Origin: CAZFHA01 sp964518595
Lineage (GTDB): Bacteria; Bacillota; Clostridia; Saccharofermentanales; Saccharofermentanaceae
DNA: 64,000 nucleotides
Reading direction: 5' to 3'
Assembly: GCA_964518595.1 (NCBI GenBank)
Contig: CAZFHA010000013.1
Span: 43,412-107,411, forward strand
Shown: positions 1 to 8,043 of the stretch, in pieces
Numbering within the stretch: the stretch's first letter is position 1
Layout: every line of letters begins with the position of its first letter
Notes under the pieces: generated by a model
Told to the model about the DNA's origin: nothing
What the model saw: the letters and a program-made list of their open reading frames with translations, nothing else
Database searches by the model: none
Translations under genes and position numbers: made by a program

Positions 1-15
1 TGGCGTGCAAAGTAA
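1..15 (+). CDS. infA: Translation initiation factor IF-1, last codons only
   Basis: The first 15 bases read W-R-A-K-stop, and this kind of ending (…TWRAK) is common for clostridial IF-1. IF-1 is expected here because infA directly precedes rpmJ in the alpha operon of most Bacillota. Only four residues are visible, so the call rests mainly on gene order. Confidence 0.5.
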   Translation, partial: WRAK

Positions 16-53
16 GTTTTTTTGTTAATTTGCAAACAATTGACAAATAGGAC

Positions 54-86
54 TTGATTTGCTTCGGATTTTTGTTATTATATTAT
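54..86 (+). promoter_or_regulatory. Possible promoter ahead of rpmJ
   Basis: TTGATT (54-59) and TATTAT (76-81) are 16 bases apart. A second TATTAT lies at 81-86. The match is only moderate. It would give the alpha operon a start site separate from readthrough of infA. Confidence 0.3.
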
Positions 87-150
87 AGCGTGCGCCTTTA
101 GGGCGTTGTTTTCTTGCTATGCTAGTGACTAACCTGCAGGAGGTAAAAGT

Positions 151-264
151 ATGAAAGTCAGACCGTCGGTTAAGCCCATGTGCGAGAAGTGCAAGGTAAT
201 TCGTCGCAAAGGAAATGTGATGATTATTTGCTCTGATCCTAAGCACAAACAGAAACAGGGCTAA
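151..264 (+). CDS. rpmJ: 50S ribosomal protein L36 (zinc-binding form)
   Basis: This 37-residue protein is the smallest large-subunit protein and binds 23S rRNA. It begins MKVRPSVKPMCEKC and carries the full zinc ribbon: Cys11, Cys14, Cys27 and His32. The start is supported by an AGGAGG site (139-144) seven bases before the ATG. It sits between the infA end and rpsM as usual. A hairpin with stems TTGAGC-CGCCT and AGGCG-CTCAA (about 265-293) follows its stop and may separate expression of rpmJ from the genes downstream. Confidence 0.95.
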   Translation: MKVRPSVKPMCEKCKVIRRKGNVMIICSDPKHKQKQG

Positions 265-412
265 TTGAGCCGCCTTTCTTATTAGGCGCTCAAGTTGGAT
301 ATTACACGCACCCGTGGGGGCGGCTGTTCTTCGTTAATCTCGGGGAATCCCTATTTCGCGTGTTTTATAGATATAAGCACATTATAAATGATAATTCACG
401 GAGGTACATCAG

Positions 413-781
413 ATGGCGCGTATTGCCGGTGTGGATCTGCCCAATGACAAGAGAGTTGAGATTGCTCTTACTTATATTTTTGGCATTGGCCGGACTTCTT
501 CTACACGTATTTTGAAGGATTCCTCGATTAATCCTGACACTCGTGTCAAGGATCTTACCGAGGATGAGATTGCGAAGATTCGTGATCAAATTGAGAACAA
601 CTACAATATCGAAGGTGACTTAAGGCGTGAAACTGCTTTAAACATCAAGCGTTTAACCGAAATTGGCTGCTATCGTGGGCGTCGTCATAGAATGGGGCTT
701 CCTGTTCGTGGTCAGCGTACAAAGACAAATGCTCGTACCCGTAAAGGTCCGAAGCGTACCATTGCTGGCAAGAAGAAGTAA
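413..781 (+). CDS. rpsM: 30S ribosomal protein S13
   Basis: S13 sits at the head of the small subunit and contacts the P-site tRNA and the bridges to the large subunit. The 122-residue product starts MARIAGVDLPNDKRVEIALTY and contains the family block GLPVRGQRTKTNARTRKG near the basic C-terminus. Length is normal. A GGAGG site lies just upstream, and rpsK follows 12 bases after the stop with its own AAGGAGG, so the two are co-transcribed. Confidence 0.98.
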   Translation: MARIAGVDLPNDKRVEIALTYIFGIGRTSSTRILKDSSINPDTRVKDLTEDEIAKIRDQIENNYNIEGDLRRETALNIKRLTEIGCYRGRRHRMGLPVRGQRTKTNARTRKGPKRTIAGKKK

Positions 782-793
782 GGAGGCGTACTT

Positions 794-1195
794 ATGGCTA
801 AAGCTGTTAAAAAGGCCGCTGTACGGCCGAAAAGAAGAGAACGGAAGAATATTGACCGTGGTCATGCTCATATTCATTCCACATTCAACAACACTATCGT
901 TACCATCACTGATCCTATGGGCAATGCCATTTCTTGGGCTTCGGCTGGAGAGATGGGTATGAAGGGTTCACGTAAAGGAACTCCTTTTGCCGCTCAAATG
1001 GCTGCCGAAGATGCAGCTAAGAAGGCTGTAGATCATGGCATGCGTACGGTTGAGGTTTTTGTTAAGGGTCCTGGTGCAGGTCGCGAATCTGCCATTCGGG
1101 CACTTCAAGCAACTGGTTTGGATGTTGTAATGATCAAGGATGTTACGCCTGTACCTCATAATGGTTGCAGGCCACCTAAGAGAAGAAGAGTCTGA
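794..1195 (+). CDS. rpsK: 30S ribosomal protein S11
   Basis: S11 binds 16S rRNA on the small-subunit platform. The 133-residue protein has a basic N-terminal tail, the motif HIHSTFNNTIVTITD near residues 26-40 and the ending PPKRRRV typical of the family. It lies between rpsM and rpsD with short gaps and strong ribosome binding sites, as expected for the alpha operon. Confidence 0.98.
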   Translation: MAKAVKKAAVRPKRRERKNIDRGHAHIHSTFNNTIVTITDPMGNAISWASAGEMGMKGSRKGTPFAAQMAAEDAAKKAVDHGMRTVEVFVKGPGAGRESAIRALQATGLDVVMIKDVTPVPHNGCRPPKRRRV

Positions 1196-1215
1196 TTACG
1201 GAGGAGGTATAGAGA

Positions 1216-1833
1216 ATGGCCAGATATACAGATGCATCCTGCCGCCTGTGCCGTAGAGAAGGCGACAAGCTTTTTCTTAAGGGTCAGAGATGTTACACCA
1301 ATAAATGTGCCCTTGCAAGAAGGAGTTTTGCTCCAGGACAACATGGGCAAGGTAGAAAGAAGATGTCCGAATATGGACTTCAATTACGTGAAAAGCAGAA
1401 GACAAAGCGTTTTTACGGTATCCTAGAAGGACAGTTCCACTCAACTTTTGAGAGAGCTGACCGCATGAAGGGAAAGACCGGTGACAATTTGCTCCAGCTT
1501 CTAGAGCTTAGAATGGATAACATTGTTTACCGTTTAGGCGTAGCGGCTTCTCGTGCAGAAGCTCGTCAGCTGGTAACCCATGGTCACTTTACCCTTAATG
1601 GCAAGAAGGCAGATATTCCTTCTATGACTTTGAAAGTTGGAGATGTTATTGCTGTTCGTGAGACATCTAGAAAGTCTCCTAAATTTTCAACATTAAGTAA
1701 TACACGTCCTGTTCCTGCTTGGCTAACATTTAATGAGGAGACACTTACCGGTTCAATCGTGCAGGTTCCTTCTCGTGAAGATGTTGATCTTGAGGTCAAG
1801 GAAACCTTGATTGTTGAGTTGTACTCGAAATAA
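1216..1833 (+). CDS. rpsD: 30S ribosomal protein S4, zinc-finger form
   Basis: S4 is a primary 16S rRNA binder that nucleates small-subunit assembly and in many bacteria represses its own operon. The 205-residue product keeps four cysteines, Cys9, Cys12, Cys26 and Cys31, which form the zinc site of the C+ class of S4. An S4 RNA-binding domain (about residues 95-155) follows, with ASRAEARQLVTHGHFTLNG. Start supported by GGAGG at about 1200-1206. Confidence 0.97.
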   Translation: MARYTDASCRLCRREGDKLFLKGQRCYTNKCALARRSFAPGQHGQGRKKMSEYGLQLREKQKTKRFYGILEGQFHSTFERADRMKGKTGDNLLQLLELRMDNIVYRLGVAASRAEARQLVTHGHFTLNGKKADIPSMTLKVGDVIAVRETSRKSPKFSTLSNTRPVPAWLTFNEETLTGSIVQVPSREDVDLEVKETLIVELYSK

Positions 1834-1882
1834 TGCGTGTTTGTGTTGACCGTATGCGTTTTACTGCACAAGGAGGATAAAG

Positions 1883-2836
1883 ATGATTGAGATAAAGAAG
1901 CCTGTCATTGAGTGTGTAGATGTTGATGAAAGCAGCTCTTATGGCAAGTTTGTAATTGGACCGTTAGAGAGGGGATATGGTACCACCTTGGGTAATTCCC
2001 TGCGTCGAGTCTTGCTCTCTTCTTTGACTGGCTCTGCAGTAACTGCTATCCGGGTTGAAGGTGTATACCATGAATTCTCAACAATACCTGGTGTTGTTGA
2101 AGATATGACAGAGATTATTTTGAATGTAAAGGGAATTAGAGCCAAGCTTCACGTTGATGGACCTAAGACCGTTTATATCAGTACTGACGAAGGTCGGGTA
2201 GGAACTGTCACTGCCGGGGATATTGTTCATGACGATGAAATTGAGATCATGAATCCGGATCATGTTATTGCCACCTTGAATGGATCAGGTCGCTTATTTA
2301 TGGAGCTGACTCTGAATCGGGGACGTGGTTATTCGACAGCAGAGTATAACAAGCTTAGCAGTCACCCAATCGGTGTTATTGCGATAGATTCTATTTTTAC
2401 ACCGGTTAGACGGGCAAACTACTCTGTTGAGAATACCCGTGTCGGTGAACGTACAGACTTTGACAGCTTGACTTTAGAGGTTTGGACTGATGCTACGGTA
2501 GATGTTAATGAGGCACTATCAGCTGCGGCTTCTGTGCTTTGTGAGCATCTGGGACTCTTTATTGCTCTTACAGATAAGAGTTCAGGTCTTAGTTTTAAAG
2601 ATTCTGATGATGGCGGTCACAAGAATTCCAAGCTTGATATTGCGATTGAAGATCTAGATTTTTCTGTTAGAACCTATAATTGTCTCAAGCGTGCCGGTAT
2701 CAACTCTATTGGTGATCTGGTTGCCCGAACAGAAGATGAGATGATGAAAGTCAGAAATCTTGGTAAGAAGTCGTTGGAAGAAGTCATTGTTAAACTCGGA
2801 GACATGGGACTCTCGCTTATTGCTAGCGAAGAGTGA
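1883..2836 (+). CDS. rpoA: DNA-directed RNA polymerase alpha subunit
   Basis: The alpha subunit dimerises to scaffold RNA polymerase assembly and its C-terminal domain binds UP-element DNA and activators. The 317-residue protein has the N-terminal domain (about 1-230, with GYGTTLGNSLRRVLLSS) and, after an acidic linker, the helix-hairpin-helix C-terminal domain (about 250-317, with GINSIGDLVARTEDEMMKV and NLGKKSLEE). Length is normal. The ATG follows AAGGAGG by seven bases. Confidence 0.98.
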   Translation: MIEIKKPVIECVDVDESSSYGKFVIGPLERGYGTTLGNSLRRVLLSSLTGSAVTAIRVEGVYHEFSTIPGVVEDMTEIILNVKGIRAKLHVDGPKTVYISTDEGRVGTVTAGDIVHDDEIEIMNPDHVIATLNGSGRLFMELTLNRGRGYSTAEYNKLSSHPIGVIAIDSIFTPVRRANYSVENTRVGERTDFDSLTLEVWTDATVDVNEALSAAASVLCEHLGLFIALTDKSSGLSFKDSDDGGHKNSKLDIAIEDLDFSVRTYNCLKRAGINSIGDLVARTEDEMMKVRNLGKKSLEEVIVKLGDMGLSLIASEE

Positions 2837-2878
2837 TCAATTGAGTTCATGTTATGCAACATCTAGGAGGTTAAACCT

Positions 2879-3403
2879 ATGCCAGCTAATAGAAAACTTG
2901 GCCGCGCGTCTGATCAACGTGCCGCTATTTTAAGAAATCTGACTACGACTTTGATCGTTAATGGTAAGATTGTTACTACTCTTGCCAGAGCAAAGGAAAT
3001 TAGCAAGATTTCTGAGTCTTTGATTGCTCAGGCTGTCAAAGAAAAAGATAATTTTACATCTAAGGAAGTTACTGTATCAACAGCTAAGATTGATGCTAAA
3101 GGAAAGAAAGTTTTGGTTTCCAAAACTTCTAAAAATGGCAACAAGTATGATGTGGTTGATCGTGAGATTAAGACCAAGATGGTTCAAGTAGACAGTCCTT
3201 CTCGCTTAGCCGCTAGAAAGAATATGATCTACTGGCTACGAAAGAGCCATGATACTGAAGGTAACACAGTAAATCCAGTTAATCATCTCTTTAATGAGGT
3301 TGCTCCACGTTATGCCGGCAGAGCGGGTGGCTACACACGTATCATTAAGCTCGGAACTAGACGGGGAGACGCTTCTGAGATGGCTCAACTAGAGTTGGTC
3401 TGA
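2879..3403 (+). CDS. rplQ: 50S ribosomal protein L17, long form
   Basis: L17 lies near the peptide exit tunnel. The N-terminus (MPANRKLGRASDQRAAILRNL) and the C-terminal block (GGYTRIIKLGTRRGDASEMA) are standard. At 174 residues it is about 50 longer than the common form because of an insertion around residues 60-125. Long L17 proteins with an insertion in this region are known in some Clostridia, so this looks like a lineage form. It closes the alpha operon and a terminator follows. Confidence 0.96.
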   Translation: MPANRKLGRASDQRAAILRNLTTTLIVNGKIVTTLARAKEISKISESLIAQAVKEKDNFTSKEVTVSTAKIDAKGKKVLVSKTSKNGNKYDVVDREIKTKMVQVDSPSRLAARKNMIYWLRKSHDTEGNTVNPVNHLFNEVAPRYAGRAGGYTRIIKLGTRRGDASEMAQLELV

Positions 3404-3428
3404 GACTTTTCTACGTACTAAAAGTATT

Positions 3429-3465
3429 GGGTGTAGCATGTGATTGAGCGTGCTACGCCTTTTTT
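3429..3465 (+). terminator. Intrinsic terminator after rplQ
   Basis: Stem GTGTAGCA (3431-3438) pairs with TGCTACGC (3451-3458), with one G-U pair, followed by a run of T at 3460-3465. It ends just before the ECF gene, whose ATG is at 3481 with only a weak ribosome binding site. Some readthrough into the ECF genes is likely. Confidence 0.75.
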
Positions 3466-3480
3466 ATTGGGTGACAAATA

Positions 3481-5343
3481 ATGGAAGAAGAGTATACCGA
3501 TTCTAAAAGTGTAGACCAAGATACGACAGTGGCGCTGAATGTTTCAGAAACGGTAGCATTGTCTCATGTAAGTTTTAGCTACAACTCTGTGACTGATGAA
3601 GCTGTGCTGGCACTTAACGGAGTTTCCTTTTCCCTTAAGACGGGAAGTTATTGTGCCTTGCTGGGTAGGAATGGCTCAGGAAAGTCTACCGTGGCGAAGT
3701 TAATTGATGTTCTGGAGTTTCCTGACAGCGGTGTCCTTTTTGTTAAGGGTTTGGATACGGGAAAGGCAGAGAATTTTTGGCAAATTCGAAAATCCTGCGG
3801 AATGGTTTTTCAGAATCCAGATAACCAAATTGTAGGTACTACGGTAGAAGAAGATGTGGCTTTTGGTTCGGAGAACCTTGGCATTCCCAGCGCCGAAATT
3901 AGAGTACGTGTGGATGAAGCACTTCAGTATGTGGGTTTGGAAGATTTAGCACTACGTCAACCTTCCCAACTTTCTGGCGGCCAAAAGCAGAAGTTGGCAA
4001 TTGCAGGAATTTTAGCAATGAAGCCGACAATTCTTTTGCTAGATGAATCCACCTCGATGTTAGACCCTAAGAGCCGTGATGAGTTTTTGACTGTGGTGGA
4101 ACAACTAGTAAGAGAAAATCATATGACTGTACTTCACATTACTCACGATATGTCTGAAGCTAGCCGGACAGATTATATTTATGTTCTTGACAAAGGTGAA
4201 TTGGCCTTTCAAGGTACTCCAGCAGAGGTATTTAGCCGGGTGGATCGAGTGCGGCGGCTGGGGCTTGATGTACCTGTTTTTGCCGACTTGGCCTATGAAG
4301 TAGCCAAGAGTTTTGAACAGGAACTTGATCAAAAGAATTTATATAGTCGAAAAAAGGCTTTAGCGGCCATTGATATTATGATCCAGCGAGCTAAAGTTGC
4401 TACTAATCAACCAAGCTTTCCCGTTGAAGAGGATTCCTTAAAGCCGTCTGATATTGATGAAAAGATTGATCCGGCAACTATTTTAGAAGTAAATGATTTG
4501 ACGTTTTCTTATGAAAAGAACGGCAAGGCTATTTTAAAGCCTATGTCTTTTTCAATATATGCAGGTGAAATTTTGGCTATTATTGGGCATAGTGGTTCGG
4601 GGAAGACTACTTTAATTAGTCATCTAAATGGATTAATTAGGCCTCAATCTGGAGCGGTATTATACCATTCAGGAAATGATGGAGAAATCCTTACCACTGC
4701 TAAAAATAGTGACCTTCGCAAAATTCGCCACCACGTAGGCTTATTATTTCAGTATCCAGAGTACCAGCTCTTTGAAGAGACGGTTGAACGAGACATTGCT
4801 TTTGGACCAAAAAAAATGGGAATGAACCCCGAAGAAATAAAATCAGCGGTACTAACAGCTATTGAGCATGTGGGTCTAGATGAGTCCTTTCTTAAGCGTT
4901 CACCCTTTGAACTTTCCGGTGGTCAGAAACGTCGGGTGGCCTTTGCTGGAATTTTGGCCATGAATCCGGATGTTTTGGTATTAGATGAACCAGCGGCAGG
5001 GCTTGATCCAGTGGGAAGACGAGAAATTTTTTCCTTTATTAATAAGCTTAAAGCGGCAGGTAAAACCATTATTTTAGTCTCACATAATATGGATGAAGCA
5101 GCCGCACACGCTGATCGATTATTGGTTTTGCAAAAGGGCGAACTAAAAGCCTTAGAAACACCGGCGAAGCTTTTTTCGCAGCCTGAGATTATTGCAGAAT
5201 TAGGCTTGGCATTGCCTGAAATTACTACCTGTATGATTGAACTGCAGCAGAAGTATCCGGGTATCAATGCTGATTGTTTTTCAGTATCGCAGGCTGTGAT
5301 GGAATTAGAGCGCCTTGTGGCTAACGAAAGGAGGTTGCTATGA
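3481..5343 (+). CDS. Fused energy-coupling factor ATPase (EcfA1-EcfA2 in one chain)
   Basis: This 620-residue protein joins the two ATPases of an ECF vitamin/metal importer, usually separate proteins of about 280 residues. Half one has Walker A GRNGSGKST (62-70), the EcfA1-type Q-loop FQNPDNQIVGTTVEEDVAFG (110-129), signature LSGGQ (164-168), Walker B with Glu189 and His221. Half two has Walker A GHSGSGKTT (369-377), the EcfA2-type FQYPEYQLFEETVERD, signature LSGGQ (478-482), Glu503 and His535. All catalytic motifs are intact in both halves. A linker of about 60 residues (about 275-332) joins them. The stop overlaps the ecfT start (ATGA), so the genes are translationally coupled. No substrate-binding S component is in the window. 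Confidence 0.93.
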   Translation: MEEEYTDSKSVDQDTTVALNVSETVALSHVSFSYNSVTDEAVLALNGVSFSLKTGSYCALLGRNGSGKSTVAKLIDVLEFPDSGVLFVKGLDTGKAENFWQIRKSCGMVFQNPDNQIVGTTVEEDVAFGSENLGIPSAEIRVRVDEALQYVGLEDLALRQPSQLSGGQKQKLAIAGILAMKPTILLLDESTSMLDPKSRDEFLTVVEQLVRENHMTVLHITHDMSEASRTDYIYVLDKGELAFQGTPAEVFSRVDRVRRLGLDVPVFADLAYEVAKSFEQELDQKNLYSRKKALAAIDIMIQRAKVATNQPSFPVEEDSLKPSDIDEKIDPATILEVNDLTFSYEKNGKAILKPMSFSIYAGEILAIIGHSGSGKTTLISHLNGLIRPQSGAVLYHSGNDGEILTTAKNSDLRKIRHHVGLLFQYPEYQLFEETVERDIAFGPKKMGMNPEEIKSAVLTAIEHVGLDESFLKRSPFELSGGQKRRVAFAGILAMNPDVLVLDEPAAGLDPVGRREIFSFINKLKAAGKTIILVSHNMDEAAAHADRLLVLQKGELKALETPAKLFSQPEIIAELGLALPEITTCMIELQQKYPGINADCFSVSQAVMELERLVANERRLL

Positions 5344-6155
5344 TTCAAAACATCACTGTGGGTAGATTTTATCAAGGTGATTCGATTCTTCACCGCTTAG
5401 ACCCCAGAGTTAAGCTGACCCTAACTTTTGTCTATATGATTGCTATCTTTTTACTGAATACCTGGCAAAGTTTGAGTGCTGCTTTAGTAGTCGTGGCATT
5501 TCTCTGTTTTCTTTCACGGATTCCCTTTCGAATCATCCTTAAGTCGGTAAAACCAATTATATTTCTCCTGGTCTTTGTGATGATTATTAATACGTTTTCC
5601 ATTCGAACAGGACCGATTCTTTGGCAGTGGAGTTTTATTCAGATTACGACAGAGGGGTTATTTCGGGCGGTCTTGATGACAGCCAGACTATTTCTTTTAA
5701 TTGTTTCTACCAGCCTTCTACTTACTTTGACAACGACGCCCTTACTTATGGCTGGTGCGTTGGAGAGTCTTTTTAGTCCGCTAAAAAAATTTCGGGTTCC
5801 TGTTCATGAGATGGCTATGATGATGGCTATTGCCCTGCGTTTTGTACCGACTTTGGTTGAAGAAACTGATAAAATTATGAAAGCGCAAGCTTCTCGGGGT
5901 GCTGAATATGATACCGGCAATTTACTGGTACGAATTCGTGGTTACATTACGGTACTTGTACCCTTATTCGTCAGTGCTTTTAAACGCGCAGAGGAGCTGG
6001 CCATTGCCATGGATGCTCGCTGTTACCAAGGAGGGGAGGGACGGACACGGCTACATGTGCTAACTTTACAGGCTAAAGATATTTTATGGCTGGCTATACT
6101 TTCTGGTCTGGCCTTAGGGCTTATAGCGTTGGATTTCTATGGGAAAATGGTATAA
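5340..6155 (+). CDS. ecfT: Energy-coupling factor transmembrane protein EcfT
   Basis: EcfT is the membrane scaffold that couples the ATPases to exchangeable S components. The 271-residue protein has several hydrophobic segments, an N-terminal LDPRVKLTLTFVYMIAIFLL and, near the C-terminus, the coupling-helix motifs QASRGAEYDTG and AIAMDARCYQGG, which carry the Ala-Arg-Gly type signatures that dock into the ATPases. It overlaps the fused ATPase by four bases, the usual arrangement behind rplQ in Bacillota. Confidence 0.95.
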   Translation: MIQNITVGRFYQGDSILHRLDPRVKLTLTFVYMIAIFLLNTWQSLSAALVVVAFLCFLSRIPFRIILKSVKPIIFLLVFVMIINTFSIRTGPILWQWSFIQITTEGLFRAVLMTARLFLLIVSTSLLLTLTTTPLLMAGALESLFSPLKKFRVPVHEMAMMMAIALRFVPTLVEETDKIMKAQASRGAEYDTGNLLVRIRGYITVLVPLFVSAFKRAEELAIAMDARCYQGGEGRTRLHVLTLQAKDILWLAILSGLALGLIALDFYGKMV

Positions 6156-6193
6156 TTACCACTAAGAACTGACAAGTGCGGAGGTTTACAAGA

Positions 6194-7174
6194 ATGGAAT
6201 ATTTTGTTGGCATTGATTTGGGTGGGACCAACATTAAAGCAGGTGTTGTAACATCTGATGGAAAGCTTTTACATAAGCAGAGTATTAAAACCCAAGTGGG
6301 GGAGCGTTCTGAAGAGGAATTGGTTAAGGACATGGGAAGTTTGGCGGCACGAGTGATTCAGGAAGCCGGCCTTCAAACAGCGGATATCAAAGCCATTGGT
6401 ATCGGCTCACCAGGTACCCCGGACAATATTACCGGTTATTTGGTTTATGCTAATAATTTGCGTTTTCATATGACGCCGATGCGTAAATGGGTGAGGGAAG
6501 TGATTGACCTTCCCGTATATATTGAGAATGATGCCAATTGTGCGGCTATGGCTGAGAGCGTGGTTGGAGCTGCTAAGGATGTTTCTCACTCCCTAACCAT
6601 CACCATCGGTACGGGAATTGGGTCAGGCTTGATTATTAACAACCGAATCTATTCTGGATTTAATCAAGCTGGGGTTGAATTTGGACATACGGTGTTAGAA
6701 ATGGGCGGTGAACCTTGTACTTGTGGTAGAAGGGGCTGTTTTGAAGTGTATGGTTCAGCGACGGCACTTATCCGTATGACTAAGGAGGCAGCTCATAAGG
6801 ATCCCACCTCAGCTCTACACAAGCTTATCGCCGAGAATCATGGTCGGGTTAATGCTAGACAAGCCTTTGATGCCATGCGCTTAGGGGATAAGACGGCGAC
6901 TACGCTTGTAGAGACGTATTTAGAGTATTTATCTGAAGGGCTTGCGAATGCGATTAATGCCTATATGCCGGAAATTCTGGTTATTGGTGGCGGAGTTTGT
7001 AATGAAGGTGATGCACTGTTAGTTCCTCTCCAAGAAAAGACCATAGCAAAAGTTTATTCCGGTGAAGGTGTTCGCAGTACCCGTATAGCTTTAGCACAAA
7101 TGGGCAATGATGCAGGTATTTTGGGCGCGGCCATGATGGCTTGGGCTTCGCGGGAAGATGGTCTGGCAGGTTAA
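6194..7174 (+). CDS. glcK: ROK-family glucokinase
   Basis: ROK kinases phosphorylate glucose or related sugars with ATP. The 326-residue product starts MEYFVGIDLGGTNIKAG, the phosphate-binding motif, and has the ROK zinc site with GHTVLEM followed by CTCGRRGCFE about 20 residues later. IENDANCAA carries the expected catalytic Asp. An upstream GTG (6176) is possible, but GGAGGT at 6180-6185 sits eight bases before the ATG at 6194, so I use that one. It follows ecfT closely and overlaps truA by one base. Glucokinase is the likeliest activity, but ROK specificity cannot be fixed by eye. Confidence 0.85.
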   Translation: MEYFVGIDLGGTNIKAGVVTSDGKLLHKQSIKTQVGERSEEELVKDMGSLAARVIQEAGLQTADIKAIGIGSPGTPDNITGYLVYANNLRFHMTPMRKWVREVIDLPVYIENDANCAAMAESVVGAAKDVSHSLTITIGTGIGSGLIINNRIYSGFNQAGVEFGHTVLEMGGEPCTCGRRGCFEVYGSATALIRMTKEAAHKDPTSALHKLIAENHGRVNARQAFDAMRLGDKTATTLVETYLEYLSEGLANAINAYMPEILVIGGGVCNEGDALLVPLQEKTIAKVYSGEGVRSTRIALAQMGNDAGILGAAMMAWASREDGLAG

Positions 7175-7971
7175 TGATTAAGAACAGTACTACACCAAGG
7201 TACTTTATTCCAAAGGAGAGAATTGTTTTCTGCTGTGAGTATGACGGCACGTCTTTCTGTGGTTTTCAGCGCCAAGATAATGGGCCAACCATTCAAGGGG
7301 CACTTGAATGGGCTTTGTCGAAACTTTATAAAGCGCCCATATCACTGGCTGGCTGTAGCCGCACAGATGCAGGGGTTCATGCCAGAGGGCATGTCTCCCA
7401 TGCAGATGTACCGTTTCGGATTCCACTGGATAAGCTTCCCTTAGCTCTTAATGCTCTGTTACCAGAGGGAATCTCCGTTCTTAAAGCCAATCAGGTTGAA
7501 TTTGATTTTCATGCCAGATTTCAAGCCCAAGGCAAAGAATACTGTTATCGAATTTGGAATTCACCCATGCGCCCAGCCATTGGACGTCATTATATGGCAC
7601 ATGTCCCTGGGAAACTGGATTTAGCCTTAATGAAGAGTGCAGCTGATTACTTAATTGGGGAGCATGACTTTACGGCTTTTTCCTCTCAAACCGATTATCC
7701 CGTTAACCCTATTCGAAGGATTGAGAGTATAGATATTCTACGCAAAGACGATCAGCCTATTGTAGAGATTAGTGTAAGAGGAGAGTCTTTTCTCTATAAC
7801 ATGGTAAGAATTATTGCCGGTTCCTTAGTCTACTGCGGTCAGCAAAAGATGGATGTTCAATTAATTCCAGAGCTATTACGCTCTCCTGATCGGAAACAGG
7901 CAGGTAAAACCATGCCCCCTCAGGGACTGACTCTTGAAAAAGTTTTTTATGAACCTGATCCTTTTATTTGA
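7174..7971 (+). CDS. truA: tRNA pseudouridine(38-40) synthase TruA
   Basis: TruA converts uridines 38-40 in the anticodon arm of tRNAs to pseudouridine. The 265-residue protein has the catalytic motif GCSRTDAGVHA with Asp65, an N-terminal YDGTSFCGFQRQ block and the C-terminal SFLYNMVRIIAGSL block. I chose the ATG at 7174, which overlaps the stop of the kinase gene (TAATG). The longer frame from 7141 would run into that gene. truA behind ecfT is a common order in Bacillota; the kinase between them is less usual. Confidence 0.95.
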   Translation: MIKNSTTPRYFIPKERIVFCCEYDGTSFCGFQRQDNGPTIQGALEWALSKLYKAPISLAGCSRTDAGVHARGHVSHADVPFRIPLDKLPLALNALLPEGISVLKANQVEFDFHARFQAQGKEYCYRIWNSPMRPAIGRHYMAHVPGKLDLALMKSAADYLIGEHDFTAFSSQTDYPVNPIRRIESIDILRKDDQPIVEISVRGESFLYNMVRIIAGSLVYCGQQKMDVQLIPELLRSPDRKQAGKTMPPQGLTLEKVFYEPDPFI

Positions 7972-8043
7972 GTTCCTGTACCAAAACTATAGATAATACA
8001 CGTCTGGATAACTACTGGCACAAGCCCATTGATTGGAGGCAAT

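Noticed and set aside
4923..5393. 156-codon minus-strand frame
   Set aside because: Antisense to the well-conserved second ATPase half and ecfT start; no binding site or known family.
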